Assembly: GCF_932276165.1 (NCBI RefSeq)
Contig: NC_063992.1
Span: 382,001 to 446,000, forward strand
DNA: 64,000 bases
DNA from: Plutella xylostella
Lineage: Eukaryota; Arthropoda; Insecta; Lepidoptera; Plutellidae
Reading direction: 5' to 3'
The translations under genes were made by a program, and so were the position numbers. Positions 46,026 to 59,366 of the stretch are shown one piece after another. Position 1 is the stretch's first letter; every line of letters starts with the position of its first letter. The notes beneath the pieces were generated by a model that saw only the letters and a list, made by a program, of their open reading frames with translations, did no database searches and was not told the DNA's origin.

Positions 46026-47555
46026 ACGACTCAATACAAGGAAAAATACCATGTTTCTATTTATTGACGACTTTTTCAAGAGGTGGCAATAAATTCTTTT
46101 TAAAAAAGCTACACTAGATATATTTAAATTTCATTTAAAGTTTATTTGTTATTTTAAATTCTATATCTACATGTTGGTACATATTTTAGGCAAAAGCTCA
46201 CAAGTATCGCTGAAGCACAATTCACATCTCCCCTGTTATATTCAGAAAAACAAAATCACATCAACTCCGCACCACCCACTTGGCACCTCCGCTCCTTCCG
46301 TCACTTCCTCATTCCTCGCTGATGAGCGAACATTCCTGCCGCTCCGTGGGTCCACATCTCTGACGTGCCTCGGAGGAGACCACGCGAGCAGCGACTAATT
46401 AGCGAGGGTATGACTGGCGGCGTCTTTGAGGCTCCGGAGCCTCGTGACATGTTCTGTCACGGAGCCAGGAGTGACACATACCGTGGCGAGCTAATGGGTG
46501 ATGGGATGAGGGTGCGAGTGTTGCCAGGTGATGGCTGGTGCTGATGCGTGTTATGCTTGTTATGCAAAAAGTATGACATTGTTAGTTTGAGACATAAGTA
46601 AAATAATTCACGTTTTATTCTCTCTAGAGATCTTTTTTATTCTTTAAGGGTATTTTTTTACCCAGCCCCATTGCGACGATAACGTTCGAAAGCCATGGAC
46701 CAGCCGGCGGGAGGGCGTCGAACGCTACGAAGGTCTGTACGTGATCTGCACTGTACAGTTCAAAGTCGTCTTAAAGATAGCTATTATATGTAGCGTACAT
46801 AATTATGTAATAATGAACAATGACCAACTTCATTTACCTTTATTAACTTCAAAGTAGTAACTTCATTAACAAATAGGTAGAAAATAAATCTTTACTCAAC
46901 AATAACTTATGTGAAATTACGTCAAATCAGTCAAATTGTATAAATAACCGTGGGCCACGTGTGTGGCGACACGTGGACATATTTTTGAGTAATTTCTCAT
47001 ATTTTACGACCGCCCCGGGCTTTGATGTCAGAACTCACACTATGTCATTATCATTCACCGTGGTCGGAATTTACTTCTCACTAGGAAAAATATTAGTGAT
47101 ATTTGTTTCTCTATTTTAGGTTATTTTCATCCACTACCAATTTTATTCGTAGGAACATAATGAATCATGTTGACCAATCTCTGCCTACTTACTATAAGAT
47201 CTATCCAGATATTTTAACCGGTTGAATTCTGTGAAATTAGACACAATAAAAATCTATTGTGTATCGTGCGATATCACGACTTCGGGATGCAAAAGGTTTA
47301 TTATGAATTAGTGATTTACTATATCATAGTTGGATGAGGAAGACTCTACCTATTAGATAATGAGTGCGTGGCACTCTCTTGTAGATGTAGTCTAAGCCTC
47401 AAAAGAGGCGTATTCTTCCCGATAGTACAGTCTGGTGCAAAGATATCTGCTCAGATCATTGTCACTGTGGTTTCGTTGCCCCGTCTGTACCCCACAGCTC
47501 TGTAATGTTCCGGGTGACCGCCTCCTCTCGTAAGGTGCTAACGAGGGAACCAACA
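46026..47555. other. Gene-free stretch
   Basis: No gene; the frame at 46171-46398 is unsupported. Bases 46380-46560 are GC-richer. Confidence 0.55.
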
Positions 47556-47557
47556 TA

Positions 47558-47789
47558 CACTCACGGGCAATGAAAAGGTTGCACACAGAAAAACACACAT
47601 TTTCTCCTAAACGGAAAAAGCTAGCTTTATGACGCCTTCTGCAACATTGAAGTACATTTAACGGAGCATCAGGATATTACCAACTAAACACAATAATATT
47701 TTGTTCAAATTTTAAATGGAATATTAAAAAAAATTGGGTCTTTTGGTGTCGGCTTTTTGTGAGTGGAACTATTTCATTGCCCGTGAGTG
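47558..47789 (+). mobile_element. TIR element family A, copy 2 (best preserved)
   Basis: 232 bp with perfect terminal inverted repeats CACTCACGGGCAATG / CATTGCCCGTGAGTG, flanked by TA (47556-47557, 47790-47791), consistent with a Tc1/mariner-type insertion. Interior words ATGACGCCTTCTGCA and TTTTGGTGTCGGCTTTTTGT recur in copies at 15963-16150 and, inverted, 59131-59366. No coding capacity. Confidence 0.82.
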
Positions 47790-47791
47790 TA

Positions 47792-48480
47792 ATAATATAT
47801 TACTTTTCGTTAATTGTATACTCCTTCCGCCATAGCTCCAGTGGCTAATTACAGAAACTATTGGTGTTTTTTTTCTGAAGAACTATTTACAATAAGTATT
47901 CACATTACGGTTTTCAGTTGAATCTGTATACATGTAGGTACTTGGTACGGGACAAAGGCCGATGCAGTTAATTAATCTAACTATTTACAGAGTCCACTTC
48001 GACTAACATGAACCAGTAGCTGTAGGTAAAACCTCTAAATTTGCTATCAAGGAAGATCCCAGACTTAAGAGCATGTACTTAAGTACTATATTATTTAATA
48101 TTGAAACAATCATCCCCTGATGCAACCCCAATTGAGTCCCCATGCCACCCACCGCTCCGGGCGGCTTGTTAGCAGATAACGCAGTATTCGGGAACAGACG
48201 TTGTGCTAAGTGTTGGGTGCGTGCTTGAGCACATCTTGCGGTGATAGGGTTCCGCAGGGAGGCACTAGACTTGTGGTATGAAGTCCGTTAGGGTATACAA
48301 TATGTATAATAAAATATCATTTTGAATGATCCTATTGAGGCTGTCGCAGTCCGCTATTAGTTTGTCCACAGCCAAAGCTCGTTTCTGAAGGTAATGTTGC
48401 CTACTGCTTGCTTCTTCATTAGTCCTCAACACCCTTTGCCACATGCGTAGCGGCTACTGGCCGTGTAGCACGGGGCGCTA
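47792..48480. other. Gene-free stretch
   Basis: Nothing recognised. Confidence 0.55.
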
Positions 48481-48572
48481 ATAAGACGTGATAAAAGTTC
48501 TCCGTCGCGCTCACTCTTGAGGCTGCGCGATGTGAGTGACGGCGATGCAAAACTTTTGTCACGTCTTAAATG
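48481..48572. mobile_element. Foldback MITE (AAGACGTGATAAAAGTT arms)
   Basis: Left arm CTAATAAGACGTGATAAAAG then TTCTCCGTCGCGCTCACTC; right arm GTGAGTGACGGCGATGC then AAAACTTTTGTCACGTCTT. The arms pair over about 35 bases with a few mismatches, and the middle carries GAGGCTGCGCGATG. A foldback of this kind is frequent in lepidopteran genomes. Target duplication not resolved. Confidence 0.68.
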
Positions 48573-50259
48573 CGGCCCGTACTAGCCCTTCTGATGTATC
48601 TTAAATACTAAAGTAGGTACAGTTACTTAGTAGCTGTATAAACGCGTATCGACTCTACAGAACCACATTGGTTCGGAACCCACATTTTGAATCCCTCACA
48701 TGTATTTTTTCGTGTGGGTGCTCGGGTGGTCCCGTTTTTTAGCGACCACCATTTTAGTCCAAACATGGCGCCAATACGTCCACTTAATAACCAATGTTTA
48801 TCCATTATCTATATCCACCTTAATTGGTGTTTTAGCCGACTTGACGGCTGGCTTCGAAGATTTTTTCCCCTTTTTTTGTCAGTGAAGACATTTTGCGTAA
48901 GGGGGTAGCTGATTGGGGTCGTTACGTTCCTCAAGTTGGTATTGGAATGTCTCTCGACGGCACCTTGAATATTAATTGGGTTTCTTTGTTTTGAAATTGT
49001 GACAGGATGGGCAGTTAAGGTGTCAGCGATGGGGACAATTTATGGGATCGGATGTCCATTATTAACTTCAGACCACACAATATTCGCTATATCCTAGCTA
49101 TAGAACCAAAACAATGTATTAGCCTATTTCCTTCACTTTCTGGGCTGCAACAATGTAAAACTTCAACATACGATGCAAGGAGTCTACTATCCGCCAATGT
49201 CCTGTATTGTGTCAGTAAAAATATATTGCTTTCATCATCACGTAGAAGAAGCTTATGCAAACACAAGCTAATGCAAAACAAATATTGGCAAAGTATCAGT
49301 ACTTATATCTGCAACAGATCCTGCGCACACGCCGCCTCTCCTTTGTAGATGCCGAATATTTTGAAAGCTGTTCCGTAAACATTCAGTTGGAGTCAAGTCG
49401 GCGGTAAATCCCCAGTCTTCGGGATTAGCTCCGGGGTGGCCGGTTGCAGCTTCATTTGGCCAGATTAATAGAAATTAGCCCGATGTTGTTGTTGAGCAGT
49501 GTGGAGAGAACTGAAGGCTTTCAAACCACCCGCCTTTGTGGAGTTTTGCCGACATACAGCTTATATATGTCCTAATAGAATAATAGGTTCAATTTTAAAA
49601 TTGTCAGTTCTGATACATTGATTGCTGCTGCTGCTTGCTGATTACATATATCTAGAATCTAGATATACCTAGTATGCATAAAATATAATTTAATATCGAA
49701 GTTGGCTAGATCAATTCCATCAATTAAGTAAAGCTTCCATTGACAAAAACATGGTAAAAGGTCGTAAATAAGTACAAAGATACATCGTTATTCACATGTC
49801 AGTTGAACAGTGTGACAAATGCACAACATACAATGGTATCTATCAATATTAGCCGCGATTGTACCCAAAATGGACGAATCTTTATTGTTCAACCCACTGT
49901 GCGCGACAAACTACACACTACTTTATGATGTTAGGTTGGATATGCATGTATACGATGATGTATAAAATCAATAATATTGTATTTAAAAGAGTCCTAAATG
50001 AACTGAGACGTTATTTGCCGTTACAATCATGAAAGCAGACCAGAGACCCGAATAATCCGTGAAACTGTAGACTCGAATGTTATCTCAAAAAGCTTTTAAA
50101 AAATATAAAGAAACCGATCACGTAGATAAACCTCAAGGGCCTTTTGTGTTAAAATAACAATCCTTAATGTTCGATTAACAAAACGGCGGTGCGTTCGGTC
50201 GAGTTGGCTCGTAAAGAGCCGCCTCGCCTGCGCCCGCGCTGCCCCCGCACCCCCGCGGA
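48573..50259. other. Gene-free stretch
   Basis: No gene. Frames at 48623-48908 and 49052-49348 overlap one another on both strands and have no domain. CACCATTTTAGTCC and ATGGCGCCAATACG near 48750-48780 are GCCAT/CCAT words of unknown meaning. Confidence 0.55.
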
Positions 50260-50389
50260 GGGTCACTCCATACTGACGAAAAACGAACGAACGAGAGCCG
50301 TTATACATACTGCACGTTTAATACACGAGATAGAGTCGTGGTAAGCGCAACAAGGCTATAGAATGTAGTTTTTCGTGATAGAGTGGCCC
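50260..50389 (+). mobile_element. TIR element family C, copy 2
   Basis: 130 bp from GGGTCACTCCATACTGACG to GATAGAGTGGCCC, sharing GACGAAAAAC, GAGAGC, GCACGTTTAATACA and GAGATAGAGTCGTGG with the copy at 21157-21275. It sits inside a CG-rich patch (50220-50430), unlike copy 1. Confidence 0.68.
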
Positions 50390-53300
50390 CCAGCACTGCG
50401 CCGCACAGTGCGCCCGCGCCGCGACCATTTGCGACGATCGATTGAACAACATCAATACGATTTGTTCACCCCGACAACCTTTGAAACACACTACTGCAAC
50501 ACAGATTAAACCTTCAATTAAAAGCTTTAAAGTTCATTTTAGAGTGCAAACGCATCGATACGAAAAATTATTGCAAGTTTTGCCGAGTCAATAAGTAAGG
50601 GTGAATTCAGAACGGTGCCGAGACAACAATGTTTGCAGGAATGAAGATGTAAGCATCGTGATGGAGGGCTAATGCCATAAAACACGGTCGTTAATCATGT
50701 CGGTGTGTTTGTCGCAGCGGTTATTGTGGCAAAGCGGCGGCGCAACGCCTGCACTAATAAATATCATGTCGATGACATCTGCGTGTTACATTTTTATTAT
50801 TAGGTGCGGTGCAGGGATGATGGCCCGATCATTGCACATTGCACATGGGTGTGAAATTACGTTGCACAGAACTATTTACTCGTAACGTCTGGAATCGATA
50901 TCTAATCAAATCTGAAAACCATATTTGATAAGTTTTTAAGTTCATTAAGCATTCATATCAATTATACATAGGTATAATTAAACGATTCTTTTGTTTAAAT
51001 TATTGACATGTATTTATGCAAATCTCTATGAACTTATATTTCAAAATTAATATGATATTAACTCTTGCAAGAGACACAAAGTATTATGTATTATTTAACG
51101 CTTCAATATGCATAGGATTATTTAAGAGCTATGAATAAATATAGATTTGCTTGCATATTAAATGTAACATTTATAATATATCCTAGAATTTAAATAAATA
51201 ACAAATATCTAAGGGATAGACACATACTAATTTAAGCGTGCACAATGACTACCAGCATGTTTAAACTAAGTATTGACGCAACAAGCGCGGCCATCTATCA
51301 CAGTCAACACAACAATTACATTTGGCAAACATTCCAATTTAATCCAATCCACTGCGCAGGCGCAGCTTTCGCAAAATGGCCGCTAATGTTGTAAAATATT
51401 TATTTAAACAGGGGAGCTCGGTGTTTATCGTTATTATTAAGTTGTAGCCTCGAGTTTGACTTCCGCACATTCATCACGCGGGGATAAAGGCTGCTAGCGG
51501 ATTCCTAAACGCACATGGAGAAAAAAACTCTGTGGCAGAGCGTGCCAAATCTTTTCAAATAACGCACATTGCGTTCTTTTTGTCCACAGCTCGGCGCGCC
51601 GGCCCACTGTCCGCTGGCCATGATGAGTTTATTGCGGGTGCATTACAGAAATTATTGGCCACTCATTCTTCGGCGACGAAGTTATATGGCTGCTGTAAAA
51701 CAATAAATAAGTGAATTGTTTACAAGTTGTGGCGAGGCCCCCCCGCGCGCGTCACGGTCGATCTCGGATTGTAAACCGATGATGGTTTCAATTGGAATTG
51801 TGAGCGTTCGAACGAGGCCATTCTTCGCGGCTAAAGTAATGAACACCATTTCGCAGTTGAAAAGACAAATGATTTCAATTCTATGAGTCTGGTTTATATA
51901 GAACAGCTGGGTGCTTATGGCCAACATTGTGGTTTTAGGGCGCAAGTGAAATGGTCGTTATGGGTCATAACGATGCGGTCGCTCGACTATACAATTGGTT
52001 TTTTCGAAGACTCATTTATTGTTTAAAATTGGTAATCAATTATGCTTGAAACCATGCTATGATTGATTCTCTTCTTTGGCTAAGCGTTTGTTCGTAGTAG
52101 TCCGTACTTCAATTGTTCCTCTAAATGAAATGGAAATAAAATAAATAAACTGCAGCCAAACATAAAATACTTTCTACGCAGTATACTATACTCCACTATA
52201 ACCAGAATACATGTGAAATAAGAACTCTACATCATAAGTTCTAAGTAAGTAATTATTAAACAAAATTAAATGCATATTTTGTACAGTACCCGCTATTTTT
52301 TTGGCCTTCAAACTGAATTCATAAATATACCTACGTGGATTAAAGTTTAGAGAACTAACGAATTTAACCACTAAATAAACAATTTAAAATTTACTCATTA
52401 ATTTTTGAATGTTTACTCCTTACATTCTCAGAATGATTATTTTTTACAAACATTTCCAAAAACATGCTGACAAACAGTCGGTCTCCAGAGAGCCACTGAG
52501 ACTTTGTTTCTCACCGACCGACGTATTGTCCTGGAGATGTCCCGGGAGACGAGGAGATAGGACAGTTACTTAATGTTTAGATCATTACTGGACACTTTGA
52601 GGAGGCCCATCATAATACTGCTTCTGGGTTTAGTAATTTCTTTGAGAAACCCCGTTTGAATCGCCTCCAGGGATTTTATAAAATGCAGAACTATCTCAAA
52701 TGCTCATATTGATTCCCGATTTACTATCTGAAAATCCCAAACAAGCGCTACACTTTTAAATAAACAATAAACATTTAGCAATATTTAATTGATTTTTAAG
52801 TAATGCTTAGTTATGCCTACATGATATGTACTTCTTGTTATCGACGACCATAGTTTGTCAATGAAGTCTGGAAAATGTAACATTTTGCGACGGACGAACG
52901 AGTAATGTTACAGTAACACTAAATACGTCACTCAGAACTACTACTATTAATGAGAGTAGGTAAACCCGTTTAGAAATATTACTTGGTTAAAATTGAGGTC
53001 CTAAATTAACTTTATAAATTCTACATACTTAGATATTTTTATCATGAAATGGTACCGACCGACGATGTCTTTTTACGACACCGACAATCACATTCTTGGG
53101 ACACTTGATTCACCAGCATTGAGTGCAGAGTCAAACGTCACCGGGAGCCGTCAGCCACGTTGCAGCATCCATCACGTCGCCACACCACCGCTCTAATACT
53201 ATTGTCATCAACACGCATCTACTAATGTCAACACCCCCTACTACTTAAAACAACTTAAGCACTAACCTAGCCGATTAACGAAATTGAACACTGTGCATAA

Positions 53301-54608
53301 CAGTTAGAAGGCTAAATTTGGTTGTCAACAAAATTGGCGGCTTTCCTTTTCCTAAAGGGCTAAATAGAGACGTCGACCCACACGGGGTGCCAAAGAACCC
53401 GACGCAAAAACGCACAAAGGGACCAAGTTTAGGACACAAAGGGACATCGGGAAATAAATTATTTCATCTGCTTAGTCCTTTCACGATAATATTGGCAAAT
53501 GTTTCCATTTGGGACGCGCCACGCCCTGCTCGAATCCAATGGGAAAAAAAGTTCTGCCGCTTTTTTCATGATACGAATTCAGCTCGTTAGTGCGAGGGAT
53601 AGAGTTGCTTTCCGACCGGCAGTGAATGTTATGGACAGTGGGTCGCGGCGTGTCACAAAGTCGACAGAAAGTCACCGTCTCTTTTACAATATTTTTTCAA
53701 TAAAAGCAACATATATTTTGACTGTGATGTTTTTATTATTTTTGTTCGTGATTCCGTTTGGGTTGAATAGCTAACTGTGGGTGTATTTTTTCGTAAAGTC
53801 GGCGGCCGGCGTGCATGGCTAATGTGTAATTTACACTGCGGCGGCGATCTCAGACAACTCATTCCGGGAACCAGAGGCTTTGTGAGTAATTATCTATTAG
53901 AACACAATGTTCACTTCTGAAGTATTTTGGCTTCCGTTCGTAAAGTCACCCATTAATCATGATATTGTTAGAGATTTCAATAAAACAATCATTGCAGAGA
54001 CCAGGGGAGCAATATGTGCATCGGGCTATCTGCATTGAAAGATACAACGCTATTGTTTACGACAGCAAAAATAATAATTAAATTTTGATTGAGATTACTT
54101 GATTATTTTTATTGAGAGTTTCTTGTTATTAGTTTGTTTGTAAGTATTTTAATGTACATAGCAAATAAAATGGTTGAATTATAAATTCAATTTACTCGTT
54201 GACGATGACCCCAACATCATTGAATAAATACTGCCCTACAAGTCGAATGTTCTGTACAATAATTTTATTTCACTAAAACATTTATAATGCAACTGTAAGC
54301 TGTCCTTACATTGTACAATTTTCTATAGCCTGAAATGTAGACTATAGATCTCTCGCACATAGGACTCTAAGCGCTATCACCATCTAAGATGTCCTGAAAT
54401 CATTGTACTTAGATCAATGCTATCCGTGAACTTGGAATCCGCAACTACATTTTCCAATAAGTACCTACAAGATTGACATATGACTAGGGTACGGTGAAAA
54501 CGGACATTCAACGTCTTTAAAAGTTTAAACCGACCAGTTGCCAACCAAAAACAATGCATTTCGAGTAACAGTAACAATAAACATGTAACAAATAGCCGTA
54601 CAATAGTG
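50390..54608. other. Gene-free stretch with few recognisable repeats
   Basis: No coding frame supported. Moderately GC blocks (51.3-51.9, 52.5, 53.1-53.7 kb) alternate with AT-rich DNA; CAAAATGGCCGC near 51375 and GGCCATC near 51290 are GCCAT-type words. The lack of identifiable mobile elements over about 4 kb is compatible with constrained regulatory DNA but does not show it. Confidence 0.5.
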
Positions 54609-54680
54609 CTGGCGCCCCCCGCGCGGCGGTGAGGGCCGCGGGGGGGTTGTGCAACCGCGGGGCGCTCGGCCCACTGTGCG
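54609..54680. other. Isolated CpG-dense GC patch
   Basis: About 70 bases of GCGCCCCCCGCGCGG, GGCCGCGGGGGGG and CCGCGGGGCGC words within AT-rich DNA. No gene frame; possible regulatory CpG cluster. Confidence 0.4.
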
Positions 54681-54833
54681 ATAGGGTGACCGTGCTACCA
54701 CCACTGAATGTGGACACTTTGAGATAGAGACAAAGGTACAAAATTATTAATTAAATTTACAAAATTAGTATTTAAGTATACATATGAAAATGGTCATGCA
54801 ACCTACCTGGTATATATTCATCACAATCCTAAC

Positions 54834-54874
54834 TCCTAACTAATAATATTATAAATGCGAAAGTAACTGTGTCG

Positions 54875-54912
<38 letters not shown>

Positions 54913-55066
54913 TACTCTTTCACGCCAAAACTACTGAACGGATTTGAATGAAATTTGGTATACATATGGTCTAGACCCTGAGAAAGAACATAGGCTACTT
55001 TTTATCCCGGAATTCCCACGGGAAAATCTTTTTAAGGCGAAGTGAAGCTCGCGGGCACAGCTAGTT
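54834..55066 (+). repeat. (CTGT)n-bearing dispersed repeat, copy 3
   Basis: Same family and orientation as 40352-40575: ATTATAAATGCGAAAGTAAC, (CTGT)n at about 54876-54911, TTACTCTTTCACGCC, GGTATACATATGGTCTAGA, ending GGGCACAGCTAGT. Only scattered differences from copy 2, so both are fairly recent. Confidence 0.87.
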
Positions 55067-57127
55067 ACTTATATACATGTTAAAAACCACCACACCACAC
55101 ACCCGCTTATTATAATATTTTTTATATAACAGTACCAATTTAGTAGAGGTGCACGAGAGGAGTTTCTTCGATACGATTTTCTTCGATGCGATTTCGCATT
55201 ATATTTGTTATTATGCAAATTATGTACTGTCAAAAAAATATTTTAAAATGTATCCTGAAACCCAGTCCGCATGATGGTTATCCTACAGCAGGCTGCGCGG
55301 GCGCACTACTGCTCGGTTTCCGGGCTCATTGTCGCAGGTTCGAGGAAGGCACGTCCGCATTGTCTCAGCAGTAGCATGTGTAAGTATTCACTCAGACTAG
55401 ATCATTTCAGAAACAGCTGGACGCGCATTGTCAATGAAAGTACTTGTTATTCCGTCGTTATGGGCGCATTGCTTGCGCCTTTCAGTTGAAATTGATTTAT
55501 TTTTGCTCTCACAGAATCGGACTCAGGTCTTTGTTACCTTCAGTGTCTTGTCATTAAATTAAAACCTATGTTGTTATAACAAAGTGTTGTAGATACGTCT
55601 ACACTTCTTCTTAATCTTATATATAACCGGTTCAATGCATAAGCACTGCGAGAGCACCACTTTTCAATTCTTCATTTCCTTCATATCGAAGTCTAGGTTA
55701 TGCTAATTAATAGAGAGTTTGATCTTATAATCTTTATAATTTCTGTGATCATAAGCATTTACTCCAGCAGCTCCTGCAGCTGGCGCCAATGAAATATGAT
55801 CTTTTATGTTCCAATTACTTCAAATTTTTGTTTGATCGTCGCAAATTCATTTACTAGTAACAGGTAAATATTTAAAAAAAAACTATTAAAGTTATTGCAC
55901 ACAAATGGTGCAGTCATTGAAATGTGCGCAATACTTAGTATAAATGCAAGAGGAAAGATAAACTTTTATCTTAATTTCCAAAATTCAATAAAGCACAGAT
56001 AACAGCTTAAAAAACTATATAAATTGTGCACAAATACTGTACTCATTCAAATGTGCGTTATACGCTCAACATGCATCCAAAAGTTTTACAAAGGAAACAG
56101 TAGTATGGTGACATTAGTCGCTAATGGGCGCACAGTGGGCCGAGCGCTCGCTGGACAACGGGCAGAGACAATGCCCACGTTAGCCCGTGACGTCGCGCGG
56201 ACGAGAAACACCCAAGTAGCTGTTCAGGAGCGTTGCGAATCGACAAATGTGTCGATTTCTAAAACGTGCAGTAAACTGAAGCGTAATTGATTAGGCGTTT
56301 AGGAGTCTTTGTTGTCAAATTATAGAAAGCTTACGATGAAAAAAGTGCGTTTGAAATGAATACATGTATGGAAATTATACCTACATCCTATATCATCGTA
56401 TCTATATTGGCGACATATATGACTTCAAGGAAACAAAATAATATATGTGTTTCAGAGAAAACAGTACCTAAGTAATCACACAAGTCTATCATATGTCTAT
56501 TTTAAACAATAGAGTGTGTTTATCCATCCTCGTGATAAACATGCGTTCTAGAATATTACCTATAGCCTTTACAATGTGTCACTGAAGACAGCGGCATCTA
56601 TCTCGCCACAAACAACACCTTTTCACAAAAACTACGTCATAAAAGCAAAAATATGGAGGCATTAAATCATCTGACATTCGACATGCAACATAAACCCGCT
56701 TCTGTTTCACTACACTTTACCTAAGATTTACTTGGGACGGATTTATCATGAAACTTTCGACATGTCTGGAGTGAAAAACAACGGTTATTTGGTAGCGACG
56801 TGACGCAGGTATATGGAAATTACGATTCTGGGTCTTTGTAGCCAACGAGGCTCTGGTCACAAGGAAAACATTTATTTCCTTCTATAACAAATATCTTCAG
56901 TTGTAAGCAGGACGATTTATCTCGGTGACACTATTGTTTTAGGGTTTACTTAACACTGGACTACACTGGACTCATGGAACCGTAATAAATAAACTCATTA
57001 ATCTTATTATGTTATGTGCATTTAGATGCGGTAACAATGACTTCAGTGTTTTTAAAGTATACTATGTAATTATTTTAGTTTTAAGAAAGTAGTTGTTAAC
57101 TACATACAAGATATATTATGATGTCTA
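55067..57127. other. Gene-free stretch
   Basis: AT-rich; frames at 55186-55489 and 56024-56290 lack domains. GC-richer block at 56125-56240. Nothing recognised. Confidence 0.55.
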
Positions 57128-57262
57128 GCTGAGTTGAGAGGAACTTTAAGCTATTAGCTTCGATTCGATTCGATTTGCCCTGCTTTGACAATATACGGAC
57201 AGAAAGAGCCAGGCATAGATTTGACGTCGACATTAGCTTAAAGTTCCTTTCTGCAACTCAGC
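57128..57262. mobile_element. 135-bp TIR element (GCTGAGTTG...)
   Basis: GCTGAGTTGAGAGGAACTTT at the left is the inverse of AAAGTTCCTTTCTGCAACTC + AGC at the right (one 3-base gap), and the arms extend to the word AAGCTA. The centre holds a GATTCGATTCGATT run. Target duplication not resolved. Non-coding. Confidence 0.65.
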
Positions 57263-59130
57263 ATGAGTGACAAAAGTTTAATATTTTATCATACAGCGGT
57301 AATATGTTCACGAGCCCAGCTCTGCGCATGCGCTGCACTCGCTCTGACCCGTGTGCAATAACTCACGCGGCTGCATATTTTCGCAGTTTGCGATCCGATT
57401 CGATTTAAAAACAGTCCGGTTGCAATCAGCGGCGCTCGTATATCAGAGTAACGAGCGCAACGTCGCCGCCATTTTAATATTTAGTCGCAATTTGTGGTCG
57501 CGGGACATGGCACCGAGTGTGAGAACTTCTATTGCAGGTCGCTATTAATTGGTCCCGATGTTCCCGTGTGGTGCCGAGTAATGGACGCTGCTGGAAAGTT
57601 TTACTGTAAATCATTTTAGGTTGTCAACCTTGGCATTGGAATTATCTGAACTATCACAGATGGAAAGCTAATAAATTCATGCCTTGTGAATATTTTGTTA
57701 AGCAACTAAATAACTGAACAGAGCAATGTATAAGTAATTAAAATTATAGATAGCAGAAATGCTTTCCATAGTTTTTGTAAGTGGACCAGTTTGGAGTTGA
57801 TTCATCAAAGTCACAGCACAACGCGTGGGTCGCTCACCACGCCACGCTCCATCTCTCCTTATTTTGGGCAGAAATAATACCATGAGCCTAACTGTATTGA
57901 GACGGTATTGACATTCAAATGAGTAGCTGAGCACATTATTCTGAGTCTCGCGAGTGCGACAATGGCCGACAATGGTCCGTGGGCCCACAGCGACGGTGGC
58001 GCCGCCGCGGCCACTTGTTTAGGACACATAGGTACTTATTTACTTACTGAACAACATCTTACAAAATGTCTCTCCATATGGTTTCTGTACATTATACAAT
58101 AAAACAATATTGCTATTGTGAAATATAGTGTTTTAAAATAACAGTCCATTTTTACGTAAAAAAGCCCATTTAAGGCCTTAATTTGAAACCACTGTTTAAA
58201 AATTTGCCTATGGTTACATAACATAACATTATGTTGACAGGAAATTCTTACGAAATACGCTATTAAGTTTAAATAACGGAATTCGAAATAACAATTTTAG
58301 ATTTCTACAAATCGGAATTACAATAGCATCGATACATCATCAAGATAAGCATCGATTCTTTACCGCAACCGTACGAATATGACAAGGTTTCAGAAATATT
58401 TATAGAATTCACTTTGACGAGGGAAACGTGATAAGCGGAACCAGAAAACTTAATTTAGTGAGAATAATTCGATCCATCTGCCGATATAACCTGCCATTGT
58501 TTAATTTAAACTTTACTTAATTGAGATAGAAAAGAAGTTCCATATCTCCTATAGATAATATTATATTATGCATAGGACAACACTAACTCGGGTATGGAAA
58601 CATGTATATTATTATAATTATACATTTATATGTATACTTTTTTATGATTTTTATCAGGACAAATCATTTATTCAAGGTTATAATATAAATTAACATTTAA
58701 CTAACGAAGCCTAACCTAATTGTAAATAAAATTATGAAAACTGAACTAAAAGATAAAATTTTGTATATTTACTTTAGTTGAATTCCAGTGTATTTAATTA
58801 ATGAATGGCAGTGTAGTGTTGTGGCGCTTCTTGTAAACAAGAGACATACTTACATCCATCAGTGGACCACTACGAACTCAGACGAGCATAGAATTTCATA
58901 AAATAGGAATATAAATTCGACTTAAGTTAATGTAACCTGACAAAATCAAGGAGCCGTGGTGGCCTTATAATGTATTTAAACATTTCCAAACAAAGAAAGC
59001 ATGCAACTAAAATACTGATAAACAGAACGATAACCTAAAAAGGTAACTGAGGAAACAAATTAACTTATATTAGAAATAAACTGAAACGTGAGTTTATACT
59101 CATTGGAGCAGAGAACTACTATACTCACGA
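57263..59130. other. Gene-free stretch
   Basis: The block 57300-57560 is CpG-rich (GCGCATGCGC, CGTCGCCGCCATTTT) and overlaps an unsupported 65-codon frame. The 96-codon frame at 57698-57988 (minus) is unsupported. The rest is AT-rich. Confidence 0.55.
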
Positions 59131-59366
59131 GAGTCACGAGCAATGAAAAAGTTCCACTTACAAAATGTCGACACCCTTAATTAACCAAGTTTTTAATCAT
59201 TTATTTAGAATTGGTCAAAATATTTACGTTTTAAGTTGTTGATATGATTCTGATGTGCTGTTGTGAATGTTACTGAATGTGCTTCATTATTGAAGACGAG
59301 TTCTCCGTTTACGAGTAATTTGGTTCTATTGTCACTGGATCTGTTTTATTTCTCGTGACTCGTGTA
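59131..59366 (-). mobile_element. TIR element family A, copy 3 (inverted)
   Basis: It starts GAGTCACGAGCAATGAAAAA then GTTCCACTTACAAAATGTCG, which is the inverse of the right end of copies 1 and 2, and closes with TTTCTCGTGACTCGTG. The termini pair with mismatches. Non-coding. Confidence 0.62.

Noticed and set aside
58945..58970. GAGCCGTGGTGGCC, the usual start of some lepidopteran SINEs
   Set aside because: Only about 15 bases match; no B box or body follows.
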